A stretch of DNA of 6,356 bases from Betaproteobacteria bacterium (GTDB taxonomy: Bacteria > Pseudomonadota > Gammaproteobacteria > Burkholderiales > Sulfuriferulaceae), in NCBI GenBank assembly GCA_003455595.1, contig DMQT01000324.1:1-6356 (forward strand), written 5' to 3'. The translations under genes and the position numbers were made by a program. Below, piece after piece: positions 5,055 through 6,356 of the stretch. The first letter of the stretch is position 1. Each line of letters starts with the position of its first letter. Below the pieces are notes generated by a model. That model worked only from the letters and a program-made list of their open reading frames with translations, did not search any database and was not told where the DNA came from.

Positions 5055-6356
5055 TTACAGCGTATATGCGCGCTCGCCGTGGGTGGTGGTGTCCAGACCT
5101 TCGCGTTCCTCTTCTTCAGGTACACGCAAGCCCATGAACATGTCGATCAGCTTGAACAGCACGTAGCTGACCACACCCGACCAGATGACTGCCGTGCCCA
5201 CGCCCCAAGCCTGGCTGGTGAGCTGGGCACCCATGTCGTATTTGGCCACTGCGTTGGCAGCATAGTCGAATACGCCGGTACCACCCAATGCAGGGTCAGC
5301 CACAATGCCGGTGCCGAGCGCGCCGATGATACCGCCAATGGCATGCACACCGAACACGTCGAGGGTATCGTCATAGCCCAGCATGCGTTTCAGGCTGGTG
5401 ACGCTCCACAGACACACCACACCGGTTATTGCACCCAGCACGATGGCACCCATGGGGCCGGCAAAACCGGAGGCTGGCGTAACTGCAACCAGACCGGCCA
5501 CGGCACCAGACGTTACACCCAGCAGGCTGGGCTTACCTTTGATCAGCCACTCGGCAAACATCCAGGACAGCGCAGCTGCGGCAGTCGCAACGATGGTGTT
5601 GGTCATCGCCAGCACGGCCACACCGGTCGCTTCCAGGTTGGAACCGGCATTGAAACCGAACCAGCCCACCCACAGCAGCGAGGCACCGATCATGGTCATC
5701 ACCAGGCTATGCGGCGCCATCGATTCCTTGCCGTAGCCAATGCGTTTGCCCATTACGATGGCACCCATCAGCGCTGCCATACCAGCGTTGATGTGCACCA
5801 CGGTACCGCCTGCAAAGTCGAGCACACCCTTGCCGAACAGGAAGCCGGAAGGGTCACCAAACGCCGACGGACCGCCCCAGAACCACACCATATGCGCGAT
5901 TGGCAGGTAAGAGAAAGTGAACCACAGCACCGAGAACACCAGCAGTGCCGAGAACTTCACGCGTTCGGCAAAGCCGCCCACGATCAGCGCCACGGTAATC
6001 GCAGCAAACGTCAGCTGGAACACCATGAACACCATCTCCGGAATCACCACACCTTTGGAGAACGTCTCCACCGTCGAGTTGACATCCATGCCGTGCAGGA
6101 ACACCCGCGATGCGCCGCCGAGGAACTCATGCCACGACCCAGTGCTTGCAGTGAAGGCAAACGAATAGCCGTATACCACCCACAGGATAGAGATCAGGCA
6201 GAAAATGGTGAACACCTGGGTCAACACCGACAGCATGTTTTTGCTGCGCACCAGGCCGCCATAAAACAGCGCCAGACCCGGGATGGTCATCATGATCACC
6301 AGCGCCGTGGCAACGATCATCCACGCGGTGTCGCCCTTGTCCGGCACGGGTGCCGG
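5055..6356 (-). CDS. amtB: Ammonium transporter AmtB (5' end cut by window)
   Basis: Ammonium channel of the Amt/Rh family in the inner membrane, taking up NH4+/NH3. The frame is open to the window edge and reads PAPVPDKGDTAWM at its start. A GTG at 6347 could be mistaken for the start, but the upstream codons continue in frame and the family normally has a signal peptide before this point, so the true start lies outside. Numbering from 6347, 430 residues are visible and cover all eleven expected helices. The pore twin histidines are H185 (GGTVVHINAG) and H335 (FGVHAIGG), 150 residues apart as in E. coli AmtB (168/318). The family signature DFAGGTVVHINAGMAA is intact. The C-terminal tail, GLRVPEEEEREGLD then HGERAYTL, is the cytoplasmic tail that binds the PII protein GlnK in this family; glnK commonly lies just upstream of amtB, outside this window. 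TAA is at 5057-5055; a strong terminator follows. Confidence 0.97.
   Translation of the reverse strand, partial: PAPVPDKGDTAWMIVATALVIMMTIPGLALFYGGLVRSKNMLSVLTQVFTIFCLISILWVVYGYSFAFTASTGSWHEFLGGASRVFLHGMDVNSTVETFSKGVVIPEMVFMVFQLTFAAITVALIVGGFAERVKFSALLVFSVLWFTFSYLPIAHMVWFWGGPSAFGDPSGFLFGKGVLDFAGGTVVHINAGMAALMGAIVMGKRIGYGKESMAPHSLVMTMIGASLLWVGWFGFNAGSNLEATGVAVLAMTNTIVATAAAALSWMFAEWLIKGKPSLLGVTSGAVAGLVAVTPASGFAGPMGAIVLGAITGVVCLWSVTSLKRMLGYDDTLDVFGVHAIGGIIGALGTGIVADPALGGTGVFDYAANAVAKYDMGAQLTSQAWGVGTAVIWSGVVSYVLFKLIDMFMGLRVPEEEEREGLDTTTHGERAYTL

Noticed and set aside
6345..6347. GTG as the start codon of amtB
   Set aside because: The frame continues upstream as PAP to the window edge and no ribosome binding site precedes it; family members have a signal peptide before this point.
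6341..6356. Palindrome CCGGCAC-GG-GTGCCGG at the window edge
   Set aside because: It lies in amtB coding sequence and is explained by the Pro-Ala-Pro-Val-Pro codons in a GC-rich genome.

Overview
The window looks like ordinary chromosome from a betaproteobacterium, most likely of the Nitrosomonadales/Gallionellaceae type. This rests on the linked metX-metW pair, the STAS-fused MlaE permease, the DUF2189 membrane protein, the b-type cytochrome that often travels with a QseB-like regulator, and the moderately GC-rich codon use. No rRNA, tRNA, CRISPR array, insertion sequence or phage gene is visible. The genus call is inference.

Left part (1-2758, all on the minus strand): a tight run metX -> metW -> STAS-MlaE permease. 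metX and metW overlap by ATGA, and four bases separate metW from the permease gene, so the three are probably one transcript. MetX acylates homoserine and MetW is its partner in methionine synthesis. The permease belongs to a Mla-type phospholipid ABC transporter whose other parts would lie beyond position 1.

Middle part (2759-4119, plus strand): only 20 bases separate metX from a divergent unrecognised gene (2779-3249). Two perfect TATAAT hexamers, one per strand, face each other across this gap, so the two promoters overlap and the plus-strand gene may be read from a leaderless mRNA. A DUF2189 multi-pass membrane protein follows, with a strong ribosome binding site and a small inverted repeat in its leader.

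Right part (4099-6356, minus strand): a decayed respiratory/signalling locus. A four-helix cytochrome b (4279-4899) is followed by a 47-codon remnant of an OmpR-type response regulator. The remnant has CTG where the start should be and breaks off before the phosphoacceptor Asp, right at the end of the DUF2189 gene. The c-type haem partner often found next to such cytochromes is absent. A strong intrinsic terminator separates this locus from amtB, an ammonium channel gene whose 5' end is cut by the window edge. The amtB 3' UTR carries three hairpins in a row.

The most informative non-routine observations are the response-regulator remnant and the face-to-face promoters. I see no clear sign of a wholly new system.
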